Shown in pieces: positions 9,201-15,793 of a DNA stretch of 37,274 nucleotides. The DNA comes from an uncultured Prevotella sp. GTDB lineage: Bacteria > Bacteroidota > Bacteroidia > Bacteroidales > Bacteroidaceae. The number at the start of each line of letters is the position of its first letter. Position 1 is the stretch's first letter. Position numbers and translations under genes: made by a program. The stretch lies in assembly GCA_945787895.1 (NCBI GenBank), contig CALZJQ010000011.1, positions 1 through 37,274 of the forward strand, read 5' to 3'. The notes beneath the pieces were generated by a model. The model worked only from the letters and a program-made list of their open reading frames with translations. It did no database searches and was not told where the DNA came from.

Positions 9201-9725
9201 GTACAGGAGATTTTTCTGATAAAGCTGCTTCAGGAGATACCACAGTGTCTCGATATATTTGTTGTCATAAGTGATGTATGGGTTTTCGAGGTCCACCCAA
9301 TAGCCCATCTTGTTCGTAAGCTGCGTCCACTCGTCGGTAAACATCATCACGTTTTTCCTGCAGGCATCGTTGTAATCATCGACACTGATTTTCTTTCCGA
9401 TGTCTTCCTTTGTGATACCGAGATTCTTTTCTACGGAGAGCTCTACGGGAAGTCCGTGAGTGTCCCAGCCAGCCTTTCGCTTCACCTGATAGCCCTTCAT
9501 CGTCTTGTATCTGAGGAACGTGTCTTTGATGGTACGTCCCATTACATGATGAATGCCCGGGTGTCCATTTGCCGATGGAGGTCCTTCAAAGAAGATAAAC
9601 TGCGGGCATCCCTCACGTTCTTCTATGCTCTTATGGAACAAATCCTTCTCTACCCACTGGCTCAGTATCTCGTTGTTTGTCTCAACGAGGTTCAGTCCTT
9701 TTCTTTCTGCGAATTTTCTTGCCAT
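6264..9725 (-). CDS. ileS: Isoleucyl-tRNA synthetase, eukaryote-like (IleRS2-type) with swapped HIGH motif
   Basis: A cytoplasmic class I synthetase charging tRNA-Ile. The 1153-residue protein is longer than E. coli IleRS (about 940) and fits the eukaryote-like IleRS type. The Rossmann core begins EGPPSANGHPGIHHVMGR: the class I HIGH motif reads GIHH (residues 57-60, bases 9546-9557). The other motifs are normal: AGWDTHGLPVE, TIQPYSPAAGTGLSSHE in the region entering CP1, the editing-domain regions WTTTPWTLPSN and GTGIVHIAPTFGADD, and KMSKR in NGVKMSKRLGN. A long C-terminal extension follows the anticodon-binding domain. A consensus promoter lies at 9878-9909, and the leader contains a stable hairpin (9825-9851). 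It is the first gene of the minus-strand run. Confidence 0.97.
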   Translation of the reverse strand: MARKFAERKGLNLVETNNEILSQWVEKDLFHKSIEEREGCPQFIFFEGPPSANGHPGIHHVMGRTIKDTFLRYKTMKGYQVKRKAGWDTHGLPVELSVEKNLGITKEDIGKKISVDDYNDACRKNVMMFTDEWTQLTNKMGYWVDLENPYITYDNKYIETLWYLLKQLYQKNLLYKGYTIQPYSPAAGTGLSSHELNQPGCYRDVKDTTVTAQFKVTDKVDFIDTQLPVYVLAWTTTPWTLPSNTALCVGPKIEYVAVKGNNPYTDEEAVYVIAESRLASYFQAKKDDEGNELPMEILWKGKGADLVGIHYRQLMQWVKPCALEGDAVVEKTSEAFRIIPGDYVTTDDGTGIVHIAPTFGADDAKVAKDAGIPSLFVIDKAGDTRPMVDFKGRYFVKQDMNVEFVKLCVEDAYWKHSGDYVKNAYDPKYNADGKYDEKAAMKDMDLNVVICLEMKEEGSAFKIEKHVHNYPHCWRTDKPVLYYPLDSWFIRSTAKKERMSEFNNTISWHPESTGTGRFGKWLENLNDWNLSRSRYWGTPLPIWRNRDTKEELCIGSVEELYNEIEKAVKAGVMKENPLKVKGFVPGDFSKENYEKIDLHRPYVDDIKLVSDTGNVLTRELDLIDVWFDSGAMPYAQIHYPFENRDLIDEGKAFPADFIAEGVDQTRGWFFTLHAISTMVFDSVAYRNVISNGLVLDKNGVKMSKRLGNVINPFECIGTYGTDAVRWYMVTNSSPWDNLSFDIDGVSEVTSAFFVKLYQAYSFFTLYANVDGFDYSEDEIPFAERPDFDRWLLSELNSLVKEVDTYLSDYDVTPAGRLIQNFVIDKLSNWYIRLNKKRFWGGGMTQDKLSAYQTLYTCIETIARLIAPISPFYADQLFLDLNSVTGKNKAESVHLAKYPEANEEFINKELEEAMQLAMQVTSMVLSLRKKVKIPVIQALQVISIPASDAKMKNQIERMAGVILAETNVKELSFIEDGNGMQLVKKVKCNFRTMGKKFGKLMKAVNAAVIAMSQEQIAELEQNGSISLIVEGQDTLIEAVDVEIISEDIPGWTIAQEGKITVALDIEITPELKNEGVARLIIKRIQAMRKENGYEITDRINVVIEENEQLVSAVKVFGNHIASQVLANSLTIGDASAGADADFGDFKAKVFVAKS

Positions 9726-9824
9726 ATATTTTATCTGATTTTTCTACTTTTCCCTGCAAAGGCTGGCACGTCATATCCGTATAACGCAGACATGAATATG
9801 CCCGAAAATATATTATAGACTTAA

Positions 9825-9851
9825 GTTTCGCAAGTCGGCGGCTTGCGAAAC
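9825..9851 (-). promoter_or_regulatory. Stem-loop in the ileS leader
   Basis: GTTTCGCAAG (9825-9834) and CTTGCGAAAC (9842-9851) form a perfect 10-bp stem. It extends by about three more pairs past one mismatch and has a 7-nt loop TCGGCGG. It lies between the ileS promoter and the ileS start, so it should be transcribed in the roughly 145-nt leader. No T-tract follows. A regulatory role is inference. Confidence 0.5.
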
Positions 9852-9877
9852 CTAAATCACAGATATATAATCGGGCG

Positions 9878-9909
9878 CAAAATTAATAAAAAAAGTCGAG
9901 TTAGACAAA
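9878..9909 (-). promoter_or_regulatory. Promoter of ileS
   Basis: On the minus strand TTTG (9909-9906) and TAATTTTG (9885-9878) are spaced by 20 nt, a full match to the Bacteroidetes consensus. The predicted start point is near 9871. The rest of the 392-nt gap to the EF-G gene (9726-10117) holds the leader hairpin and repeat copy B; I see no gene in it. Confidence 0.75.
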
Positions 9910-9964
9910 TCTTTGGCAGATAAAATGAGGATGTAGTTCCCGGTTTTTCCTGTTTTTTACTACC

Positions 9965-10115
9965 GTTTAGTTGTTTGGTTGTTCGGTTGTTTGGTGGTTT
10001 AGTTGTTTTGTTGTTTAGTTGATTGTCTTCGCAATGGAGTCGGATGCTATCAACAAAACCACCAAAAAACAAAACAACCAAACAACAAAACCACTAAACA
10101 ACCAAACAACAACTC
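9965..10115. repeat. G/T-A/C inverted tandem repeat, copy B (octamer array)
   Basis: The left arm (9965-10020) is seven consecutive octamers close to GTTTAGTT/GTTTGGTT. A 31-nt core follows (10021-10051). The right arm (10052-10115) is eight consecutive octamers close to AACCAAAC/AACAAAAC. The arms are imperfect reverse complements and could form a long hairpin in RNA or a cruciform in DNA. It ends 2 nt from the TAG stop of the EF-G paralogue and begins about 55 nt upstream of the ileS -33 element. Confidence 0.85.
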
Positions 10116-10117
10116 AG

Positions 10118-12274
10118 CTACTCATCCTTCTCCTCAGCCTCGTGTTCGGCAATGAGCTTCTGCTGAATATCGTTAGGCACGAGTTCGTAGGAAGCAAACT
10201 TGGTGGTGAAGGAAGCGCGGCCTCCCGTAAGAGAACTCAAAGCGATGCTGTAACTGGAGAGTTCCTTCAGAGGTATCTTGGCCTGCAGTTTCTGATAACC
10301 ATTCTCCGAATCCATACCCATGATGAGGGCACGGCGGCCCTGCAGGTCGCTCATCACGTCTCCCATGTAATCTGCCGGCACATACACCTCAAGGTCATAT
10401 ATCGGCTCCAAAATCTTCGGTCCTGCATTCTTGAACGCCTCAGAGAAAGCATTGCGGGCAGCAAGCATGAATGACAACTCGTTGGAATCTACCGGGTGCA
10501 TCTTGCCGTCATACACGATGACGCGCACGTCTCGTGCATAAGAACCTGTCAGCGGTCCACGTTCCATCTTCTCCATGACACCCTTGAGTATGGCAGGCAT
10601 GAATCTCATGTCAATGGCACCACCTACAACAGTGTTGATGAACACGAGTTTTCCTCCCCATTCCAAATCTACCTCCTCACGGCTCTTGAGGTTTATTTTC
10701 ACCTCCTGACCATTGAGCTTGTAAGTTGTCGGGTCAGGCATTCCTTCTGCGTATGGCTCTACGATAAGATGCACCTCACCGAACTGTCCTGCACCTCCTG
10801 ACTGTTTCTTGTGCCTGTAGTCAGCCTGTGCACTCTTGGTGATGGTCTCACGATAAGGAATCTTCGGCTCAAGGTATTCCACCTGTATCTTCTCGTTGTT
10901 CTCCAGACGCCACTTGAGCGTGCGGAGGTGGAACTCACCCTGTCCGTGTACGATGACCTGACGCAGTTCCTTGCTCTGCTCCACTACCCACGTCGGGTCT
11001 TCCTGACGCATCCTTGTGAGAGCGGCCATGAGTTTCTCCGTCTCCGACTCATTCTTTGCCTTTATAGCACGGGAGAACTTAGGATTAGGATATTTGATGA
11101 AGTCAAAACGGTTTTCACAATCCTTGCCGTTGAGCGTGTTGCCCGTCTTTACGTCCTTGAGCTTTACTGCGCAGCCGATGTCACCGGCTTTCAATTCTTC
11201 CACAGGAATACGGTTAGAGCCGGCACATACGTATATCTGACCTATCCTCTCCTTTGAGCCTCGGTCTGCGTTGGAAAGGTCATCGCCCTGCCTGATACTT
11301 CCGCTCATCACCTTGAAGTACTGCACCTCACCAATATGCGGCTCTACTCCGGTCTTGAAGAAATACACAGACTCAGGTCCGTTCACATCGACAGGCACTT
11401 CCTCGCCGCGTGTATTGTGAACCTTCGGCATCTCATCCACGAAAGGCACCACATTGCCGAGGAACTCCATGAGCCTGCGTACGCCCATGCACTTTCCTGC
11501 GCAGACACAGAATACCGGGAAGATGCTGCGTGTCACCAATCCCTTGCGGATACCTTCACGCATCTCGTCTTCGGTAAGTGTCTCTGTCTCAAAGAACTTA
11601 TCCATCAATCCTTCATCATTCTCCGCAGCAGCCTCCACAAGAGCCTTGTGCAGCTCCATAGCCTTATCCATCTCCTCTGCAGGAATCTCCTCAATAGTCG
11701 GAGCACCGCCTTCCGGTCCCCATGAATACTTCTTCATCAGCAGTACGTCAATGAGAGAGTTGAAATTAGGTCCTTCGTTCAGCGGATACTGAATGGGGAC
11801 TACCTTCTGTCCGTAAATATCCTGAAGACGCTCAAGGCAGTTCTCATAGTTACACTTTTCAGAGTCAAGCTGATTGACAAGGAAGATGACTGGCTTCTTA
11901 AGTTTTTCAGTATAACGGAAATGGTTCTGAGTACCTACCTCCGGTCCATACTGACCGTTGAGGAGTAGTACCGCTGTATCTGTGACATTGAGAGCCGTCA
12001 GGGCAGATCCTACAAAGTCATCGGATCCCGGACAGTCAATGATATTGAGTTTCTTGTTGTTCCACTCTACATGGAAGACGGTAGAGAATACGGAGTAGCC
12101 GTACTCCTGTTCTACGGGGAAATAGTCGCTGACAGTATTTTTCTGTGTGATTCTTCCACGTCGCTGGATAACCCCTGCCTCATAGAGCAGGGACTCTGTC
12201 AGGGTTGTCTTACCAGAGCCGTCATTGCCAAGGAGGGCAATGTTCTTGATTTCGTTAGTCTGATATACCTTCAT
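10118..12274 (-). CDS. fusA2: EF-G paralogue of the EF-G2 (FusA2) type, probably GTPase-defective
   Basis: A 718-residue translational GTPase with the full EF-G domain set. The G domain has P-loop GNDGSGKT (16-23), and the G4 motif is NQLD (134-137). Domains III-V include GQGEFHLRTLKWRLE, KQSGGAGQFGEVHLIVEP and GSYARDVRVIVYDGKMHPVDS. The G3 motif reads DCPGSDDF instead of DxPGHxDF, so the catalytic His is Ser84 (bases 12023-12025). Switch I RGITI reads YGYSV. These features and the MKVYQTNEIKNIALLG start match, from memory, Bacteroides EF-G2, reported to lack GTPase activity and to matter for gut colonisation. Canonical EF-G is usually in the str operon elsewhere. It has a consensus promoter (12352-12382) and a roughly 70-nt leader, and ends in TAG beside repeat copy B. 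Confidence 0.9.
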   Translation of the reverse strand: MKVYQTNEIKNIALLGNDGSGKTTLTESLLYEAGVIQRRGRITQKNTVSDYFPVEQEYGYSVFSTVFHVEWNNKKLNIIDCPGSDDFVGSALTALNVTDTAVLLLNGQYGPEVGTQNHFRYTEKLKKPVIFLVNQLDSEKCNYENCLERLQDIYGQKVVPIQYPLNEGPNFNSLIDVLLMKKYSWGPEGGAPTIEEIPAEEMDKAMELHKALVEAAAENDEGLMDKFFETETLTEDEMREGIRKGLVTRSIFPVFCVCAGKCMGVRRLMEFLGNVVPFVDEMPKVHNTRGEEVPVDVNGPESVYFFKTGVEPHIGEVQYFKVMSGSIRQGDDLSNADRGSKERIGQIYVCAGSNRIPVEELKAGDIGCAVKLKDVKTGNTLNGKDCENRFDFIKYPNPKFSRAIKAKNESETEKLMAALTRMRQEDPTWVVEQSKELRQVIVHGQGEFHLRTLKWRLENNEKIQVEYLEPKIPYRETITKSAQADYRHKKQSGGAGQFGEVHLIVEPYAEGMPDPTTYKLNGQEVKINLKSREEVDLEWGGKLVFINTVVGGAIDMRFMPAILKGVMEKMERGPLTGSYARDVRVIVYDGKMHPVDSNELSFMLAARNAFSEAFKNAGPKILEPIYDLEVYVPADYMGDVMSDLQGRRALIMGMDSENGYQKLQAKIPLKELSSYSIALSSLTGGRASFTTKFASYELVPNDIQQKLIAEHEAEEKDE

Positions 12275-12351
12275 AGTTTAATTTAAGGTTTTAGTTTGTT
12301 ATTAGGATTTAGTACGATTCTCATTTAGGGGTAATTTCCCGAAATCGGTAT

Positions 12352-12382
12352 CAAAATTACAGAATGCAAACGTGAAAACAAA
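12352..12382 (-). promoter_or_regulatory. Promoter of the EF-G paralogue
   Basis: On the minus strand TTTG (12382-12379) and TAATTTTG (12359-12352) are separated by 19 nt, matching the Bacteroidetes consensus. The predicted start is near 12345. In Bacteroides this gene is activated by the CRP-like regulator Cur; I could not point to a convincing palindromic site upstream here. Confidence 0.75.
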
Positions 12383-12453
12383 ACATTTGTAGAAAAAAAG
12401 CATGTTTTTTAAGTTTTTTTTTGCCTTTTATTCCATATTCCCCCTTTTCTTGC

Positions 12454-12461
12454 TAACTTTG
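12454..12461 (+). promoter_or_regulatory. Likely -7 element of the hemW promoter
   Basis: TAACTTTG on the plus strand fits TAnnTTTG. No TTTG lies 19-21 nt upstream, so the -33 box is weak. The transcript would run through repeat copy C for about 205 nt before the hemW ATG. The 398-nt divergent gap 12275-12672 holds this element, the EF-G promoter and copy C. Confidence 0.5.
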
Positions 12462-12475
12462 TCACGTAGTACATA

Positions 12476-12662
12476 GTTGTTGGTTTTGGGTTGTTGGTTT
12501 TGGGTTGTTGGTTTTTGGTTAGGTTTGTCTTGGCTCCTGAGAAATCCCCCATCGGGAAACATTCCAACCGAAAGCCTACAACCAGATACAGCAAACCAAC
12601 CTACAACCTAAAACCAGATACAGCAAACCAACCTACAACCTACAACCTAAAACCCAAAACCA
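12476..12662. repeat. G/T-A/C inverted tandem repeat, copy C
   Basis: The left arm (12476-12523) is built of alternating heptamers GGTTGTT and GGTTTTG. The core (12524-12569) is 46 nt and recurs in copy D. The right A/C arm (about 12569-12662) includes a 31-nt unit present twice at 12580-12610 and 12612-12642 (period 32). The right arm ends 10 nt before the hemW ATG, so it would lie in the hemW leader. Confidence 0.85.
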
Positions 12663-12672
12663 CAAGAAAACG

Positions 12673-13827
12673 ATGTCATCCATCTACGTCCACATACCAT
12701 TCTGCAAAAGCCGGTGCATCTACTGCGGATTCTATTCCACTACCCTTCTTGCACTTCAGGAGCAATACATCGATGCCGTAATACGGGAACTGTCACTCCG
12801 TAAGGACTACCTTCCGTCCCAGCCGATACGTACCTTATATATAGGTGGGGGTACGCCCTCGCTTCTCAGTCACGTCAGCCTCAGCCGGCTTTGTCATACG
12901 CTCACGCAATTTGCCGGGACATTCAACGCAGGACTGGGCGACGGGGAAGCTCAAGCCATAGAGGAGTTTACCATCGAATGCAACCCCGACGACATTACTG
13001 AGGACTTCGCTCGTCTCCTTGCCCCGCTCGGCATCAACAGGGTAAGCATGGGAGCGCAGACATTCAGCGACGGCCGCCTCGCCTTCCTCCGTCGCCGTCA
13101 CCGCTCGGAAGACGTGAAGAAAGCGGTGAACACATTGAGGAAGTGCGGCATAGGCAACCTCAGCCTCGACCTCATGTTCGGATTTCCCGGCCAGACCCTC
13201 GCAGAGTGGCGACATGACATCGACTCTGCAACGGGACTCGACGTGCAGCATATCTCAGCCTATTCCCTGACGTACGAGGAGGGCACGCCCCTGCACTCGC
13301 TCCTGCAAAAGGGGGAAGTTTCCGAGATTGGCGAAGAAGAGAGCCTTGCCATGTACGACACTCTCATCGACCGGCTGACAGCCTGCGGATACGAGCACTA
13401 TGAGATTTCCAACTTCGCCCTCCCCGGCTGTCGCTCAAAGCACAACAGCGGCTACTGGAGACGCATACCTTACCTTGGACTGGGAGCCTCAGCCCATTCC
13501 TTCGACCTGCTGTCAAGGCAATGGAACATCTGTGACGTCCAAACGTACATACGGCACGTCACGGACTCCTCCCCTGCATTTATCGAAGAGAGGGAAGAGC
13601 TGACGGCACGAGAGACGTACAACGACACCGTCACCACTGCCCTCCGCACCTCAGAAGGTATAGACATCCTTTCCCTGGATTCCCGTTTCCGTGACTATCT
13701 CCTTGCCGCATCACGGCAGCACGTCTCCAATGGCACCCTTTCGCTCAGTGACAACCGCCTCCGGCTCACCCGGAAAGGCCTTTTCATCAGCGACTCCATC
13801 ATGACCGACCTCGTATGTGTAGATTAG
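12673..13827 (+). CDS. hemW: Radical SAM heme chaperone HemW (formerly coproporphyrinogen oxidase-like)
   Basis: A 384-residue radical SAM protein. The [4Fe-4S]-binding motif CKSRCIYCGF (Cys11, Cys15, Cys18) sits close to the N-terminus after YVHIPF, as is typical of HemW. Other family landmarks are TLYIGGGTPSLL, FTIECNPDDIT, RVSMGAQTF, LDLMFGFPGQT and YEISNFALPG with KHNSGYW. HemW binds heme and is thought to deliver it to target proteins; it is not a coproporphyrinogen dehydrogenase despite older annotation. Its third positions look richer in C than neighbouring genes. It is divergent from the EF-G gene and followed by a long palindromic terminator at 13983-14021. Confidence 0.93.
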   Translation: MSSIYVHIPFCKSRCIYCGFYSTTLLALQEQYIDAVIRELSLRKDYLPSQPIRTLYIGGGTPSLLSHVSLSRLCHTLTQFAGTFNAGLGDGEAQAIEEFTIECNPDDITEDFARLLAPLGINRVSMGAQTFSDGRLAFLRRRHRSEDVKKAVNTLRKCGIGNLSLDLMFGFPGQTLAEWRHDIDSATGLDVQHISAYSLTYEEGTPLHSLLQKGEVSEIGEEESLAMYDTLIDRLTACGYEHYEISNFALPGCRSKHNSGYWRRIPYLGLGASAHSFDLLSRQWNICDVQTYIRHVTDSSPAFIEEREELTARETYNDTVTTALRTSEGIDILSLDSRFRDYLLAASRQHVSNGTLSLSDNRLRLTRKGLFISDSIMTDLVCVD

Positions 13828-13982
13828 CCCTGACCTGCCCTCCACCATCCCTTTCCGATGAGGAAACGCAGCATATCCCCTGCATGACAATGATTGTTTT
13901 GTCCTATACTTTACCCCAAGGGTTCACCATTCATATCTCACTGTCATTCAACTCCTTGGACTACAGCATTGATATTACAACA

Positions 13983-14021
13983 CAAAAGCGGCGTTATTAC
14001 CAGGTAATAACGCCGCTTTTG
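13983..14021. terminator. Terminator downstream of hemW
   Basis: A near-perfect palindrome: 13983-14001 pairs with 14003-14021 over 19 nt, centred on A14002, with a GC-rich middle and a CTTTTG end on the plus strand. It lies 155 nt after the hemW stop and can act on both strands. The whole gap 13828-14194 otherwise contains only the second hairpin (14102-14150) and two copies of TTTTGTCCTAT (about 13899 and 14069) of unknown meaning. Confidence 0.7.
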
Positions 14022-14101
14022 TTGTCCAATATCATAGCTTTTACATTGCAATGTCAATGAGTTTTATTTTGTCCTATTATTCAACAAAAACACGAGAAAC
14101 G

Positions 14102-14150
14102 AGGACAGCCAGCCGGAACGCTGTTGTCCCGACTGGCTGTCCTATTTTTT
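14102..14150. terminator. Intrinsic terminator between hemW and the GH57 gene
   Basis: AGGACAGCCAG (14102-14112) pairs with CTGGCTGTCCT (14133-14143), extended by CGG/CCG past a mismatch. On the plus strand it is followed by ATTTTTT (14144-14150). It sits about 50 nt beyond the end of the minus-strand GH57 gene, so with the previous palindrome it separates convergent transcription units. Confidence 0.75.
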
Positions 14151-14194
14151 CCCTTGGAAAACACAAAGACTTCGTATGAAATCCTGACGTGCCG

Positions 14195-15583
14195 TCACTC
14201 CGCCGTCTTCTTTGCCGCTGTCTTCTTTGCCGGTGCTTTCCTAGCAGCCGCAGGCTTCTTCGCAGCAGTCTTGCGTGTCTTTGCGTCAGGGTCAAGCTTT
14301 TCGAGCTTTGACTGCAGACGCTGTATCTCCTTGTCCTTCATGTCGAGGAGTTTGCCCTGGTTGGTGATGGTGGTCAGCATCTGCTGCAGCTCGTCGTTCT
14401 CGATGCCGCCGTATAAGGCACGCACGCGTGAGATGAAATCGCCGAGGATGTTCATATAGTTGGTGAATGCATCGAAAGGCCCGTCGTAGATTCCACGGTC
14501 GATGTTGGCATTGGAAGGCTTTGTGGTCATGAACCTGAAATTGTTGGATGCCTGCAGATAGTCCCAGTCCTGCAGCAATGCCGGGTCTTGGGCTATGATG
14601 AGACGGTCAGCCACGCTGTACAGCTTGTTGAAAGCCTCGCGCTGCATCTGGTTTCCGAGCCATACTGAGCAGTCCCTCTCTTCGTCAACCCATGACAATG
14701 AGTCGGGTACGTCGAGTGCTCCCACGCTCTGGAACCTGTCACAGACCTCAGAAGGCGTGGCAAACTCGAGTCCTGCACTGCGTGCGCAGACAGGCAGGGC
14801 CTTGAGGAACTCGAGTATGTTGCTTGAGAGCGGCTGCGCGATGCCAAGGGCTGAAAGCTCCATGAAGATGTTGACCACCTGCTCCGCCTCCGGACATTTT
14901 GCCAAGTCATTGATGTAATAGTCAGCGAAGAGAGGATATTTCTCCCATTCTGTGTTGCTGAAGCGGAGAGAGATGTCGTCGGAAGCATTGACGTCACGCA
15001 GCAGGAGCTTGAGTCCTGGAGCCATGTTGCAGTTGTAAACGTAGTGCGGAGACTTCCAGCCGAGCACGTGCTTGGCACCCTCTGTCAGCATACCCTTATA
15101 TCCGAGCGACGCCACCTGACAGCCGATTTCGTCAGTATAGATAAGAGAGGAATTGCGCGCTACCTGCGGACGCTTGCCGAAATAGCTCTCTATCTTGTCC
15201 GACATCTTCTCAATGTCACGCTTGAAGCTCTCATGGTTGGCAAGTCCTGCCAATCCATGGGAATACGGCTCCGTGAGGAACTCTACCTGTCCGGTCTCGT
15301 TAAGTTCCTGCAACTTGGTGAGAACCTGTGGAGCGTGAAGCTCAAGCTGCTCCATGCCGACACCTGAAAGAGAAAAGGCGACCTTGAAATAGCCGGGATT
15401 CTGCTGAATCATCTCCTGCAGGGCGGAGAGTGCAGGCATGTAAGAATGCTCTGCAATGTAGGAGATACTGCGCTCGTTGGCATAGTCATCGTAATAGTAA
15501 TGGTCGGTACCGATGTCAAAGAAGCGGTAGCGTTTGAGATGTGTAATCTGATGTATCTCAAAATAAAGGCATATTGTTTTCAT
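14195..15583 (-). CDS. GH57 alpha-amylase-like protein lacking catalytic residues, with histone-H1-like Lys/Ala tail
   Basis: A 462-residue cytoplasmic GH57-family protein. It starts MKTICLYFEIHQ (motif 1, HQ at 11-12), with motif-2-like GQVEFLTEPYSHG at 98-110. In the region RNSSLIYTDEIG (143-154), Ser146 (bases 15146-15148) stands where active relatives have the nucleophile Glu (RNTELIY). In VVNIFMELSALG, Glu242 (bases 14858-14860) stands where MDYETFGEH carries the acid/base Asp. It may therefore be a non-catalytic glycan-binding or scaffold protein. After a short coiled coil the last 28 residues (435-462) are almost only Lys, Arg, Ala, Thr and Pro in AAKK-type repeats. It is the last gene of the glycogen cluster, about 200 nt after the glycosyltransferase, with repeat copy D between them. 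Motif alignment is from memory. Confidence 0.85.
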   Translation of the reverse strand: MKTICLYFEIHQITHLKRYRFFDIGTDHYYYDDYANERSISYIAEHSYMPALSALQEMIQQNPGYFKVAFSLSGVGMEQLELHAPQVLTKLQELNETGQVEFLTEPYSHGLAGLANHESFKRDIEKMSDKIESYFGKRPQVARNSSLIYTDEIGCQVASLGYKGMLTEGAKHVLGWKSPHYVYNCNMAPGLKLLLRDVNASDDISLRFSNTEWEKYPLFADYYINDLAKCPEAEQVVNIFMELSALGIAQPLSSNILEFLKALPVCARSAGLEFATPSEVCDRFQSVGALDVPDSLSWVDEERDCSVWLGNQMQREAFNKLYSVADRLIIAQDPALLQDWDYLQASNNFRFMTTKPSNANIDRGIYDGPFDAFTNYMNILGDFISRVRALYGGIENDELQQMLTTITNQGKLLDMKDKEIQRLQSKLEKLDPDAKTRKTAAKKPAAARKAPAKKTAAKKTAE

Positions 15584-15670
15584 TGTATTGTTGCTTTATG
15601 TTTATGCGGCAGTAACCGGAATGATTCTGCCCTGTAATGTTGTTACTAAAGTTTGTCAGGCTTAGTACCT

Positions 15671-15793
15671 GGCTGTCGGTCGCATGTTGTTGGTTGAGGG
15701 CTGTCGGTTGTGGGATAGTTTGTCCTGGTCCATGAGAAATCCTCCATTGGGAAACATTCCAACCAACAACCTTAAATCCACGACCTACAACCT
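15671..15793. repeat. G/T-A/C inverted tandem repeat, copy D
   Basis: The left G/T-rich arm (about 15671-15718) contains GGCTGTCGGT twice (15671-15680 and 15699-15708). The 46-nt core (15719-15764) matches that of copy C at about 40 of 46 positions. The right A/C arm (15761-15793) overlaps the end of the glycosyltransferase gene and supplies its TAG stop (15785-15787). It lies inside the presumed glycogen operon. Confidence 0.8.

Noticed and set aside
9726..9877. T-box riboswitch before ileS
   Set aside because: The leader has one simple stem and no T-box sequence or specifier loop; T-boxes are not expected in this phylum.
10019..10474. Plus-strand open frame beginning in repeat copy B
   Set aside because: Antisense to the C-terminal domain of the EF-G paralogue, and its first third is repeat sequence.
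12580..12642. Possible CRISPR array (31-nt unit present twice)
   Set aside because: The two copies are directly adjacent with no unique spacer, no cas genes are present, and the unit is part of the A/C arm.
12409..12781. Short open frames over repeat copy C on both strands
   Set aside because: Their Asn/Gln/Pro/Thr-rich or Leu/Val-rich sequence is a direct reading of the tandem repeats; hemW has its own clear start at 12673.
12673..13827. hemW as recently acquired gene because of richer GC at third positions
   Set aside because: The gene is a standard HemW with no mobile element signs nearby; the composition difference was judged by eye and is not enough.
13893..14078. TTTTGTCCTAT occurring twice after hemW as a promoter or operator
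   Set aside because: No gene starts downstream on either strand and it does not match the promoter consensus; two short copies can be chance.
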